Notes: generated by a model not told the origin, from the letters alone. DNA of 64,000 bases from UBA6168 sp041752395 (GCA_041752395.1 JBGSWN010000031.1:1-64000), one strand, 5' to 3'. Counted from the first letter of the stretch, positions 9,086 to 17,691 are shown. Made by a program: numbers and translations.

Positions 9086-9733
9086 ATGCAAAATAACCTT
9101 TACTCTACTCAAAGTTCGGACGCCCTCCTCGTGGAGGGTTGCCGCCAACAGCACCGGCTGGCGCAGGGATGCCTATACCAGCGGTACTTCGGTCGGTTGC
9201 TCGGCATTTGCATGCGGTACACCGGCAGCCGCCCCGAAGCGGAGGATGTGCTGAATCGGGCGTTTTTGAAAATCTTCCAAAACATCAGCGAGTACTCGGA
9301 AAAGGGAAGCCTTTTCGGTTGGACGGCCACCATCACACTGCGCACGGCGATTGATTTCGTGCGTTCGCAAGTGAAAATGCGCAGTGTCTTCCGCCTCGGC
9401 GAGCCACCGGAAATGCCACACGAGGACGGCATTTTGGAGCAATTGCAGGCCGAGGATATTTACCGCCTCATCCAGCAGTTGCCACCGGAACAGCGGGCCG
9501 TCTTCTCGATGAACGTGGTGGAGGGCTACACCCACCGGGAGATTGCGGAGCAGCTCGGCATCAATGAAAACACCTCGAAATGGCGGCTGGCGGAGGCGAA
9601 AAAGCAGTTGAGGGAGTGGCTGACCGCATGTTTGCCCCTGACCCCTAAAGGGGAACCTAATTTGGAAAACTCATTGATAAATTCAAAAAATGAATCCCAA
9701 CCACGAATTATCAATCCGTGGGTTCCCCTTTAG
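9086..9733 (+). CDS. ECF-type RNA polymerase sigma factor
   Basis: 215 residues. Region 2 spans about residues 20-90 (CRQQHRLAQGCLYQRYFGRLL, GSRPEAEDVLNRAFLKIF, LFGWTATITLRTAIDFVR) and region 4 about 125-185 (LPPEQRAVFSMNVVEGYTHREIAEQLGI, the helix-turn-helix), which is the ECF sigma-70 layout. The last roughly 35 residues (LTPKGEPNLEN to the stop) are not sigma-like: they are encoded by one copy of a palindromic repeat at 9633-9657, a spacer, and an exact inverted copy (9721-9745) that contains the stop codon, so the original C-terminus was probably altered. The macroglobulin gene starts 24 bases after the stop; its N-terminus looks anti-sigma-like, suggesting a regulatory pair. Confidence 0.88.
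   Translation: MQNNLYSTQSSDALLVEGCRQQHRLAQGCLYQRYFGRLLGICMRYTGSRPEAEDVLNRAFLKIFQNISEYSEKGSLFGWTATITLRTAIDFVRSQVKMRSVFRLGEPPEMPHEDGILEQLQAEDIYRLIQQLPPEQRAVFSMNVVEGYTHREIAEQLGINENTSKWRLAEAKKQLREWLTACLPLTPKGEPNLENSLINSKNESQPRIINPWVPL
9633..9657 (-). repeat. Palindromic element copy A, inside the sigma factor gene
   Basis: 25-base element with core CCCCTGACCCCTAAAGGGG, exact reverse complement of 9721-9745. It encodes the residues LTPKGE in the sigma factor tail. Confidence 0.85.
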
Positions 9734-9745
9734 GGGTCAGGGGCA
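9721..9745 (+). repeat. Palindromic element copy B, spanning the sigma factor stop codon
   Basis: Exact inverted copy of 9633-9657 (core CCCCTTTAGGGGTCAGGGG). The pair can fold into a 25-bp stem with a 63-base loop; the stop codon TAG (9731-9733) lies in this copy. May work as a terminator or attenuator before the macroglobulin gene. Confidence 0.85.
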
Positions 9746-9757
9746 TCCTGTAGAAAA

Positions 9758-12700
9758 ATGGAAAAGAAAGATAAAAATATAAAGCAAAAGCTCGCCGGAC
9801 ACGAGTTCGATTTCAATCCGGCAGCATGGGAAAAGATGGAGCAAATCCTCGATGACAGGACTCCAAATAGAAGCTATTTTTTAACTAAACCTGTTTTAGC
9901 TATGACGACTTTACTAATCATCGTTGCCCTGTTTTTCATGCAGCGCAACGACCAGCCTGCGGCCAGTCCGCCAACAACCACACAGGTTATTTCGCAAGAA
10001 AAAACCGCTGATAATCAAGTAGTTGCGCAAGCGACGAAGCCACCAGCACAAGACTTTCCAAGTTTCAAAAACTTGGAAAGTCTGACTACCGCCCACCCCA
10101 GTCACCAATCACTAATCACCAATCACCAAGACAGCTCTTTCTATCAAAAACTCGCAACCTCGCTTTCCCTTTTCACCCAATCCACCTCCCCTGAAAAGGT
10201 CTATCTCCAGTTCGACCGCCTGTTCTTCGAGCCAGGCGAGGACATCTGGTTCAACGCCTTCGTGCGGGATGCCAACACCCTGAAAGCCAGCCTGAAAAGC
10301 GACATTCTCTACGTCGAACTGCTCGGCCCAAATGGCTCGGTGTTGAAGAAAATCACCTTGCTGGCAAAAGGCGGCACAGCCGCTGGCGACTTCAAATTGG
10401 ACGCTGGCGCAACGGGCGGCCTCTACAAAATCAGAGCCTACACCAACTGGATGCGCAACACCGACGAGGTCTTCGAGCGGGACGTACAGGTGCAGGCGAC
10501 CGTGCTGCCACGGCTTCGCATGGAACTTGATTTTATGAAAAAAGCCTACGGCCCCGGTGACGTGGTGGAGGCAAAAATTGACCTGAATACATTGGCCAAT
10601 CAGCCGCTCGCCAACTACGAATTCAGCGCAAAAGCTAGCCTCGACGGGCAGCAGTTCACAGCGTTTTCTGGTAAAACGGACGGGCGTGGACATGCCCAAG
10701 TCAAGTTCGATTTGCCGAAGGGCTTGGAGACCAACAACGGCCTGCTCAACGTGCTCATTCAGTACAACGGCCAGACGGAAAGCATCAGCCGCTCGGTGCC
10801 GATTGTGCTGAACAAAATTGACCTCCAGTTCATGCCGGAAGGCGGCGACATGGTGGCCGGACTGCCCGCCGTTGTTGCATTCAAGGCGCTGAACGAATGG
10901 GGCAAACCCGCCGACGTGAGCGGTAAAATCGTCAACTCAAAAGGTGTGGAAGTGGCTCAGTTCGAAAGCTACCACCAGGGAATGGGGGCCTTCAATTTTA
11001 CCCCGGCGAGTGGGGAGGTTTACCACGCCGTTCTGACTAAACCAGAAGGTATTTTTGAAAAATATGGCTTGGTGGAGGCCTTTACCCGTGGTTTCTCGAT
11101 GAAAATAAACCCGCTGCTACAAGGCTTGCTGACCGTGGAAGTGAACTCCACCGAAGATGAAGTGCTGCACGTCGCACTGGTCAGTCGGGGCGAGGTGAAA
11201 TACCTGGAAACGCTGCCCGCCCGTGCGGGTTCGCATCTCGTCCGCATCCCCGTGAAAAACCTGCCGATTGGCATCGCTCAAGTTACCTTGTTTGATAGTC
11301 AGGAATTGCCTCGTGCCGAGCGGCTCGTCTTCCTCAACCACGAAAAACAACTGAAAATCAATGTCAAAACGGACAAGGAGAAATACCTGCCAAGGGAAAA
11401 AGTGACCATGACCGTCAGCGTGACGGACGAGCGGGGCATCCCCATGCCCGGCCAGTTCAGCCTCGCCGTGGCGGATGACAACCTGCTCACTTTCGCCGAT
11501 GATAGGCAGGGTCATATCCTCAGCCACCTCTTGCTCGAAAGCGAGCTGAAGAGCAAGGTGGAGGAGCCGAATTTTTACTTTGAACCGAAAGAAAAACACC
11601 CGGATAAAAATGAGCTGCTGGCGCTGGATTATTTGATGCTGACGCAGGGGTGGCGGCGGTTGGCTTGGGAGGAATTATTGGATAAACAGCCGGTGGCGAT
11701 GGAGTTTGAGAACGAACGAGCCGTGACGCAGGGTGTAGTGACGGACAAGAACGGCCACCCTGTGCCGAGGATGCTGGTCGGGTTGAAAAAATCGGGCATG
11801 GTAGCCATGACCGACAACTTTGGCCGATTTGAATTGGATACGCTTTTGCCGAAGAACCAACCGTTGGCGGTCTTTTCATCGGCATGGGAGGGCAACCAAA
11901 TCATAGTAGATGGGACGAGCAAAACCCTGCAAATTAGGCTACCTTACGAAGTGAAGGATTTTGATAAAAACCAAATCCAGATGGCACCGCTGGTGTTGGC
12001 GAAGCCGATGCAGACAAGGCTGGAGGGAACGCTCAAGGACGCTCAGACAGGGGAACCTATCATTTTTGGAACAATAGCCTTGTACCGAAACGGTGTCTTG
12101 AAAACGGGTACGGAGACCGATTTTGACGGCTACTACTCACTGACTGAACTTGACCCGGGCACTTACGATGTGGAGTTCTCAACGACTGGTTACACACCTT
12201 CGAGAGTCACGGGGATGCCCATCAATGCAGGCAAGTCCAACAAATTGGACGAGAGACTAAGTCCTGGAATTGAATTACAGGCTGTAGTGGTGACTTATGT
12301 AAGGCCATTGATTGAACAGGACAACACAACAACGGGCAGCAGCATTTCAATGGCTCAACCACAGGCATCTGCGCCAAGAAAGAAGTCAAAAGACAAAGTG
12401 GGCGAGGTGAAAGAAAAGGCTTGGACACCAGCACCTGCCGCACCTGTAACAGGCACTACCTTGACCTCCGAACAAATCAAAGCCTTGCCGACTCGGGATG
12501 TGAATGCATTGGCCTCCTTCAGCACTGGCGTGGCGGCAAATGATGATGGCGGCGAACTGAACATCCGGGGTAGCCGCTCAAATTCAACGAATTATTACAT
12601 TGACGGAGTTAGGGTGAGCGGGGCTTTGCCGCCGAAGCAAGGAATAGCAGTAACAATAACTGACAACCTGCCCGGAACACCCGCACAATTTGACGGGTTT

Positions 12701-15178
12701 GATAAGGATATTCAAATGAACGTGGAAGGCTCCATCGGGGAAAAACTCAAACTCAGCACCAACTACAACACCCAAGCAACTTTCGACTTCGACAATACGA
12801 TGAAGCTCGATTACAATACGGATGCTTTCGGGGAAGACGATATCCTCAAAAAAATAGAAGCTGGCAACGTGAGCCTGCCGCTAAAAGATAAAACCTCTTT
12901 GGGCATGGTTGGCTCTTTAGACCAAAAAATGGCGGAACGAAGCCGAAAAAATATTGGCTGGGCCAACCAGATGAATTCACAGTTCTATGCCCCTCGCCAA
13001 TTCTACGCCCCCAAGTATGAAGCCGACCAAGCAATACCCGACAATAACCTCCGCACCGATTTCCGCAAAACCGTCTTCTTTGCCCCCAAACTCGAAGTCG
13101 GCAGGAACGGCAAGGCCACCGTCGAATTTTACAACACCGACGCCATCAGCACTTTCCGAGCAACGGTGGAGGGCATCTCAACAGGCGGAGAAATCGGGCG
13201 CAGCGAACAGCGGTTTTTCACACAGATGCCGTTCAGCATGGACGTGAAAGTGCCCGTGAATTTGCTCACCGGCGACCGCTTGGCATTCCCGCTGGCATTG
13301 ACGAACAACACGGAGAAAGCCATCAACGGCAAGCTTTCTGTCACGATGCCCGCTGGTTTTTCTTTGGTAAAAAATCAGCCTGAAACCGTGACGCTCAAGC
13401 CCGGCGAAAGCGCGACCATTTACCCTGAATACATTGTTGGCCTTGCTTCCGACAGTACCAAGCTAGGTTCCCCTTCAGGGGTCAGGGGTCACGAAATGCA
13501 GGTCAGTTTCGAAGCAAATGGCATCGCCGACGCCTTCACGCAGGCACTGAAAGTGCAGCCCCGGGGCTTTCCCGTTGACCTCGTTTTTGGGGGAAATAAC
13601 AAAGACAAAACTTTCAAAATACCTGTCAGCAACGTGGTAGAGGGTAGCCTTTCGGCAACGTTCACGGTGCACCCCAGCGTACTCAGTGACCTGACTACGG
13701 GGATGGAACGGATGCTCGGCCAACCCAATGGCTGCTTTGAGCAAACGAGCAGCACGAACTACCCTAATATCTTGGTAATCAATCTTTTAAAAACAACGGG
13801 CAACTCAAATCCTGAATTGGAAGCCAAGGCGAACGGCTTTCTCGACTTCGGCTACAAGCGGCTGAAAACCTTCGAAATCAATGGTGGCGGCTTCGATTGG
13901 TTTGCCACGCCGCCAGCCCACGAGGCGCTCACCGCTTATGGTCTGATGGAGTTCGTGGACATGAAATCGGTGTATCCGGTAGAGCAGGATTTGATTGACC
14001 GGACGGCCCGGTGGCTGCTCACTCGGCGAGACGGCAAGGGTGGTTGGCTGTCCAGTAAGCAGGGCGCTCACAGTTGGCAGCAGCCGAACCCGGTCAGCAG
14101 TGCCTACATCACTTGGGCGATGACGGAGGCAGGTTACGGTCAAAATGTAGCTACCGAAATGACCCATACGCTGGCCGATGCCCGTGAAACGCAAGACCCG
14201 TACATCGTGGCATTGACCGCCAAGTCACTACTGAACCTCGGCGACCGACGGGCGGAGGAAATGCTGGCCATTTTGACCAAAAGCCAAGCGGCGGACGGTA
14301 GCTGGACGGGCAAGACGATGAGCATGACCCATTCCACCGGAAAAAACCTGACTGTGGAGACGACGGCGCTGGCCACACTGGCCTTTTTGGCGAATGCCGA
14401 TGCGGCAGAAGGCGGTGCTTCGGGCGCTGAAATGGCCGTGGTGAACAAGGCTGTCGCTTTCCTCGCTGGCGCAAAAACGCAGTACGGTTTCGGCTCAACG
14501 CAGGGGACAGTTTTGGCACTGAAAGCGTTGGTTGCGAATGCACGAAACATGAAAAAGAACATGGGAGGTGAGGTGCAGCTTTTCGTAAATGGGAAATCGG
14601 TGGGCAGCCGGAAGTTTTCCGCCAATGAATCCAATGCACTGACATTCAATGGTTTGGAACAATATTTTACCGAAGGAAAAAATGAGGTGAAGGTAAAATT
14701 CGCCGAAGGCGACGCCCTACCCTACGACCTTTCAGTGAAATACTCGACGACGCTACCGTATAGTAATCCTGATTGCAAATTGGCGCTTTCGACCACGCTC
14801 GGCACTGGCGAAAAAGGGTTCCCTTCAGGGGTCAGGGGCGGGGAGATAGTGAGGCTATCCACCACTTTGACGAACCTTGACCAAGCGGCGGTGCCAAACC
14901 CTATCGCCATCGTAGGCATTCCTGCGGGGTTGAGTGTGCAACCTTGGCAAGTGAAGCAGATGCAGGAGCGAGGGCTTTTCGATTTTTATGAAATCAAGGA
15001 TAGTTACGTGGTGTTCTACTTCCGGGGCATGGAGGGCGGCGAGGCAAAAAACCTGAACCTTGACCTGAAAGCCGATGTGCCGGGCGAGTACGAAGCGCCT
15101 GCGTCGGCAGCTTGGCTGTACTACTCGAATGATGCAGTGGTGTGGAGCAAGCCGGAAAGGATAAAGGTGAGCGAGTGA
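9758..15178 (+). CDS. Chimeric alpha-2-macroglobulin with anti-sigma-like N-terminus, plug-like domain and SprA-derived segment
   Basis: 1806 residues. Order: soluble N-terminus (1-40; LAGHEFDFNPAAWEKMEQILD, a motif I associate with proteins encoded after Bacteroidota ECF sigma factors); one membrane helix (44-62); low-complexity linker with inserted repeats (about 99-125); MG1/MG2 domains (about 140-330); further macroglobulin domains with a bait-region-like part (to about 640); carboxypeptidase-regulatory-like domain (about 752-850); TonB-plug-like stretch (about 898-962; LPTRDVNALASF, LNIRGSRS, YYIDGVRV); a 62-residue segment 59/62 identical to SprA (982-1043); A2M domain (from about 1098); thioester motif GCFEQ (Cys1326, Gln1329) with a helical thioester domain to about 1600; C-terminal beta domain. 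Bacterial macroglobulins trap proteases in the periplasm. Anchoring predicted N-in, bulk periplasmic. Two palindromic elements are inserted in frame (13466-13489, 14816-14839). Confidence 0.85.
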   Translation: MEKKDKNIKQKLAGHEFDFNPAAWEKMEQILDDRTPNRSYFLTKPVLAMTTLLIIVALFFMQRNDQPAASPPTTTQVISQEKTADNQVVAQATKPPAQDFPSFKNLESLTTAHPSHQSLITNHQDSSFYQKLATSLSLFTQSTSPEKVYLQFDRLFFEPGEDIWFNAFVRDANTLKASLKSDILYVELLGPNGSVLKKITLLAKGGTAAGDFKLDAGATGGLYKIRAYTNWMRNTDEVFERDVQVQATVLPRLRMELDFMKKAYGPGDVVEAKIDLNTLANQPLANYEFSAKASLDGQQFTAFSGKTDGRGHAQVKFDLPKGLETNNGLLNVLIQYNGQTESISRSVPIVLNKIDLQFMPEGGDMVAGLPAVVAFKALNEWGKPADVSGKIVNSKGVEVAQFESYHQGMGAFNFTPASGEVYHAVLTKPEGIFEKYGLVEAFTRGFSMKINPLLQGLLTVEVNSTEDEVLHVALVSRGEVKYLETLPARAGSHLVRIPVKNLPIGIAQVTLFDSQELPRAERLVFLNHEKQLKINVKTDKEKYLPREKVTMTVSVTDERGIPMPGQFSLAVADDNLLTFADDRQGHILSHLLLESELKSKVEEPNFYFEPKEKHPDKNELLALDYLMLTQGWRRLAWEELLDKQPVAMEFENERAVTQGVVTDKNGHPVPRMLVGLKKSGMVAMTDNFGRFELDTLLPKNQPLAVFSSAWEGNQIIVDGTSKTLQIRLPYEVKDFDKNQIQMAPLVLAKPMQTRLEGTLKDAQTGEPIIFGTIALYRNGVLKTGTETDFDGYYSLTELDPGTYDVEFSTTGYTPSRVTGMPINAGKSNKLDERLSPGIELQAVVVTYVRPLIEQDNTTTGSSISMAQPQASAPRKKSKDKVGEVKEKAWTPAPAAPVTGTTLTSEQIKALPTRDVNALASFSTGVAANDDGGELNIRGSRSNSTNYYIDGVRVSGALPPKQGIAVTITDNLPGTPAQFDGFDKDIQMNVEGSIGEKLKLSTNYNTQATFDFDNTMKLDYNTDAFGEDDILKKIEAGNVSLPLKDKTSLGMVGSLDQKMAERSRKNIGWANQMNSQFYAPRQFYAPKYEADQAIPDNNLRTDFRKTVFFAPKLEVGRNGKATVEFYNTDAISTFRATVEGISTGGEIGRSEQRFFTQMPFSMDVKVPVNLLTGDRLAFPLALTNNTEKAINGKLSVTMPAGFSLVKNQPETVTLKPGESATIYPEYIVGLASDSTKLGSPSGVRGHEMQVSFEANGIADAFTQALKVQPRGFPVDLVFGGNNKDKTFKIPVSNVVEGSLSATFTVHPSVLSDLTTGMERMLGQPNGCFEQTSSTNYPNILVINLLKTTGNSNPELEAKANGFLDFGYKRLKTFEINGGGFDWFATPPAHEALTAYGLMEFVDMKSVYPVEQDLIDRTARWLLTRRDGKGGWLSSKQGAHSWQQPNPVSSAYITWAMTEAGYGQNVATEMTHTLADARETQDPYIVALTAKSLLNLGDRRAEEMLAILTKSQAADGSWTGKTMSMTHSTGKNLTVETTALATLAFLANADAAEGGASGAEMAVVNKAVAFLAGAKTQYGFGSTQGTVLALKALVANARNMKKNMGGEVQLFVNGKSVGSRKFSANESNALTFNGLEQYFTEGKNEVKVKFAEGDALPYDLSVKYSTTLPYSNPDCKLALSTTLGTGEKGFPSGVRGGEIVRLSTTLTNLDQAAVPNPIAIVGIPAGLSVQPWQVKQMQERGLFDFYEIKDSYVVFYFRGMEGGEAKNLNLDLKADVPGEYEAPASAAWLYYSNDAVVWSKPERIKVSE
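10051..10083. repeat. In-frame perfect hairpin in the macroglobulin gene
   Basis: AGACTTTCCAAGTTT (10051-10065) and its exact reverse complement (10069-10083) around a 3-base loop: a 15-bp stem. It encodes FPSFKNLESL-type residues in the linker after the membrane helix, with no domain there, as expected of an inserted element. Confidence 0.8.
10098..10131. repeat. In-frame heptamer-word tract (TCACCAA/TCACTAA) in the macroglobulin gene
   Basis: Four consecutive 7-base words TCACCAA, TCACTAA, TCACCAA, TCACCAA encode the SHQSLITNHQ part of the linker directly after the hairpin at 10051-10083. Confidence 0.7.
12701..12886 (+). repeat. SprA-derived 186-base segment inside the macroglobulin gene
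   Basis: Aligns without gaps to 34700-34885 in sprA. By hand count 22 of 186 bases differ (about 88% identity) and only 3 of 62 residues, so most differences are synonymous. Confidence 0.9.
13466..13489 (+). repeat. Palindromic element copy C, in frame in the macroglobulin gene
   Basis: Core CCCCTTCAGGGGTCAGGGG, one base different from copies A/B in the core. It encodes LGSPSGVRG, in the same reading frame as copy D. Confidence 0.85.
14816..14839 (+). repeat. Palindromic element copy D, in frame in the macroglobulin gene
   Basis: Variant copy (CCCTTCAGGGGTCAGGGGC) encoding GFPSGVRGG between two beta strands near the C-terminus. Confidence 0.82.
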
Positions 15179-15226
15179 GCGAGTGAGAGGGTGAGAGGGT
15201 GAGAGAGAGCGTGCGAGCGGGGTGAA
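15168..15226. repeat. GTGAGCG/GTGAGAG word tract over and after the macroglobulin stop
   Basis: Direct tandem of related 7-8 base words (GTGAGCGA, GTGAGAGG) begins in the last codons of the gene and runs to about 15226, all in one orientation. Confidence 0.75.
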
Positions 15227-15251
15227 GATTTTTTTATGTACAAAAAATAAA

Positions 15252-15290
15252 GGGGTTCATCGGTGGGGGGCATCGGTGAATCCCTTTTTT
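15252..15290 (+). terminator. Rho-independent terminator after the macroglobulin gene
   Basis: 14-bp stem with wobble pairs (15252-15265 with 15271-15284) followed by TTTTTT at 15285-15290. Confidence 0.7.
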
Positions 15291-15434
15291 TATTGGGGTT
15301 TTGGGAATAAATCTGTGACGTGGCAAAATGAGAAGCGGAACAGTTTTTGAAAAGAAGTACAATTGCTGTTTTGACATAAACAACAAAAAAGCGCTGGACA
15401 CCTCAGGCTATAAAAACCCAAATTAAGTTGACAG

Positions 15435-16940
15435 ATGAAGAATTTACTGGAAGTTTCGAAGATAATTACGAAGAAGAAAATACGCAAGATTGAAATTTTT
15501 GACAGCGCCTCCATTGACAACAAGTCTAGCAAATTCACGGAGTTCTACGATGCGCTGATGGACGATCGGTTCAAAAACGACCGTGATGCCGCCTCCTTTC
15601 TGTACAAATGCAGCCCAACTGACGACAAGTACCGCCAACTCAAGTCCCGCTTCCGCAAGCGGCTGATGAACACGCTGTTTTTCATTGATCAGGCCCAAGC
15701 GAATGTGACGGGGTACGACCGGGCGCATTTTTCCTGCCACCGTGACTGGACTTTGGTGAAAATCCTGATGTCGAACGAGGCCACAACGACTGCTGAGGAG
15801 CTGGCACGGCAGGTTTTGTTGGTCGGTTTGCGTTTCAAGTTTTCAGATATTATCCTGAATTGCAGCCGCATCCTACGGCAGTTTGCAGCAGAAGCTGGCG
15901 ACGAGAAATCCTTCCTGGAATACGATGGGTACATCAAGGAATTCACCGATATTTTCTTGGCTGAAATTCGCTCGGAGGAGCTTCACCAGCGGGTGCTGAT
16001 GGCCTACTCCAAGCCTGCCGAAGAACTGGCGGAAATTCGGGAAGAACTGCAAGGCTACTGCGATGCGCTGGTGAGCTTGTCGGAGATGTACGACTCGCCC
16101 GTGGTGTTCTTCAACATGTTTCTCGTGTGGACTTACCAGTATGAACTGCTTTCGGACTACGAAAATATGCTCCTGATTTGTGGCCAAGCGGAGCAGTACA
16201 TTGACCAAAACCCGAATTATTTGCAGGAGGATAAACTGGCCACTTTTCAGCTCAAAAAAATGGCCGCCAACCTCCATTTACGGGATTTCAAAAATGGGAA
16301 AATTACCGCCGAGCGGAGCTTGCAGCTATTCGAAGAGGGCAGCAATATCTGGTTCAATTTCATGGAATACTACCTGCTGATTGCCCTGCACACCGATAAT
16401 TATATTCATGGGGCAGCGGTTTTTATTCGAGCAAAATCGCATAGCAAATTCAAAAAACTGGACGCTGTGACCCGTGAAAAATGGCGGATTTACGAGGCTT
16501 ATATCAATTATTTTATCGAAAAACAACCAGGCCAAATGGACGCCCTCAAGGAGCAATTGGGCAAAACCTTCAAACTCCAGCGCTTCCTGAAAGATGACCT
16601 TATTTTCCCAAAAGAGCTTCGGGTGATCTCCGTACACTTGCTGATAGGTCAGATTTTGTTCCACCTAGACAATAAATCGCTGCCCGAAGCTGCCGAGGGC
16701 ATTGACAGCCTGCGGGGTCATGGAAAGGCGCTGAATGAATCGGAAAATTACAGGTTGATACAGTTCATCAAGATGGTGCAGCAGGTTTTGAAAGCCAATT
16801 TTAGGCTGCACGAAATCGCAAACACGGAAAAACCCTACGAGCTTTTGGTCGGCCATCCGTTCACTTACCGAGGCAAAATAGAAGAATTGGAAGTGATTCC
16901 TTATGAAAAACTGTGGAACCATATTTTGACGAGGCTGTAA
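15435..16940 (+). CDS. Alpha-helical repeat protein of unknown function
   Basis: 501 residues, start ATG 15435. No signal peptide and no membrane helix. The sequence is almost entirely predicted helix with Leu/Tyr/Phe spacing reminiscent of TPR-like solenoids (for example AEELARQVLLVGLRFKFSDIILNCSRIL, cut here to short blocks), a basic N-terminal stretch (KIITKKKIRKIEIF) and conserved-looking SKFTEFYDALM and KRLMNTLFFID blocks near residues 35-80. I have the impression that similar approx. 500-residue proteins are common in Saprospiria genomes, but I cannot name a family. Probably cytoplasmic; single-gene unit after the terminator at 15290. Coding status is strong because of length and codon pattern. 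Confidence 0.75.
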   Translation: MKNLLEVSKIITKKKIRKIEIFDSASIDNKSSKFTEFYDALMDDRFKNDRDAASFLYKCSPTDDKYRQLKSRFRKRLMNTLFFIDQAQANVTGYDRAHFSCHRDWTLVKILMSNEATTTAEELARQVLLVGLRFKFSDIILNCSRILRQFAAEAGDEKSFLEYDGYIKEFTDIFLAEIRSEELHQRVLMAYSKPAEELAEIREELQGYCDALVSLSEMYDSPVVFFNMFLVWTYQYELLSDYENMLLICGQAEQYIDQNPNYLQEDKLATFQLKKMAANLHLRDFKNGKITAERSLQLFEEGSNIWFNFMEYYLLIALHTDNYIHGAAVFIRAKSHSKFKKLDAVTREKWRIYEAYINYFIEKQPGQMDALKEQLGKTFKLQRFLKDDLIFPKELRVISVHLLIGQILFHLDNKSLPEAAEGIDSLRGHGKALNESENYRLIQFIKMVQQVLKANFRLHEIANTEKPYELLVGHPFTYRGKIEELEVIPYEKLWNHILTRL

Positions 16941-16950
16941 ATTCTAGAGT

Positions 16951-17092
16951 TTTTGATTTCTGGTTTGGGGTTTCACGGAGTTTGCTGCTCATTTGGGAAT
17001 GAATAGCATTTTAAGATGACTTTCCTGGCAAACCAACCTCTGAAAGAATGATTTTAGCAGGTATTTCCCGGAAACCAAAAACCAAAAACCAT
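16951..17092. repeat. Intergenic inverted repeat of TTTCTGGTTTGG-type words
   Basis: 16951-16979 (TTTTTGATTTCTGGTTTGGG then GTTTCACGG) is imperfectly complementary to 17068-17091 (CCCGGAAACCAAAAACC and following). It fills the spacer between two convergent genes; similar words build the spacers near 32940 and 52960. Confidence 0.6.
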
Positions 17093-17111
17093 TAGAACCA
17101 TTGAAGCTATT

Positions 17112-17567
17112 TTACACTTCCAACCCATATTGCTCCGCAACATAATCCCTCGATGGCCTAGCCAGAAATAAGAAGGCCAAGCCCACGGCAGTAATGCAAA
17201 ACCCCGCTGTGTTTCTTTCCAAAAAAGTCAAAACAACCGAAATCAGGATGCCACCTTCAAGCAAAGCCCAGCGCAGGATGCAGGCGGTTCGGTAATGCAG
17301 CCATTTTTCCGAAGGAAGGCCAGCAGTTGGAATGGTGGCCTGTCGGCTGCGCCAAATAAAGTTGGAAACGACGATTTCTAGGGACATCAAGACCAAGGCA
17401 ATGGCAAGCAAGCCCTTCGTCAAACCTGAGAAATCTGCCACCGCAGCATCCTGCGTCAACAAAAAACCAAGCACGATGCTCATCAGAACGGCACCAGCCA
17501 TCAAAGCGCCATGAAGCACTTGCAGTTGTTGGAAGTTGTTCGTTTTTGGATTTTGTAGATTGTTCAT
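17112..17567 (-). CDS. Small four-helix membrane protein, unknown
   Basis: 151 residues from ATG 17567 (MNNLQNPKTNN). Four hydrophobic segments at about 18-37, 50-68, 97-113 and 117-135, with a basic loop (WRSRQ) between helices 2 and 3. The longer upstream frame would start inside the hairpin terminator at 17585-17621, so the internal ATG is preferred. I do not recognise a named family. It lies downstream of the POT transporter on the same strand but behind that gene's terminator. Confidence 0.65.
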   Translation of the reverse strand: MNNLQNPKTNNFQQLQVLHGALMAGAVLMSIVLGFLLTQDAAVADFSGLTKGLLAIALVLMSLEIVVSNFIWRSRQATIPTAGLPSEKWLHYRTACILRWALLEGGILISVVLTFLERNTAGFCITAVGLAFLFLARPSRDYVAEQYGLEV

Positions 17568-17584
17568 TTTCAAATATTTATGAA

Positions 17585-17621
17585 AAAAGCCCACCACCCG
17601 TTGAACTGGTGCTGGGCTTTT
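17585..17621 (-). terminator. Rho-independent terminator of the POT transporter gene
   Basis: AAAAGCCCA (17585-17593) pairs with TGGGCTTTT (17613-17621), with an inner CACC/GGTG pairing; on the minus strand the stem is followed by a T-run. Confidence 0.8.
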
Positions 17622-17691
17622 ATTTCTACTTAGGTATTGTCAAAAACCAAGCGATTGCGCCAATTTTTGACTTTTTTACTTTTTACTTATT

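Noticed and set aside
12701..12886. Shared segment as an assembly artefact between sprA and the macroglobulin gene
   Set aside because: The copies differ at about 22 bases, mostly synonymous, which an assembly error would not produce.
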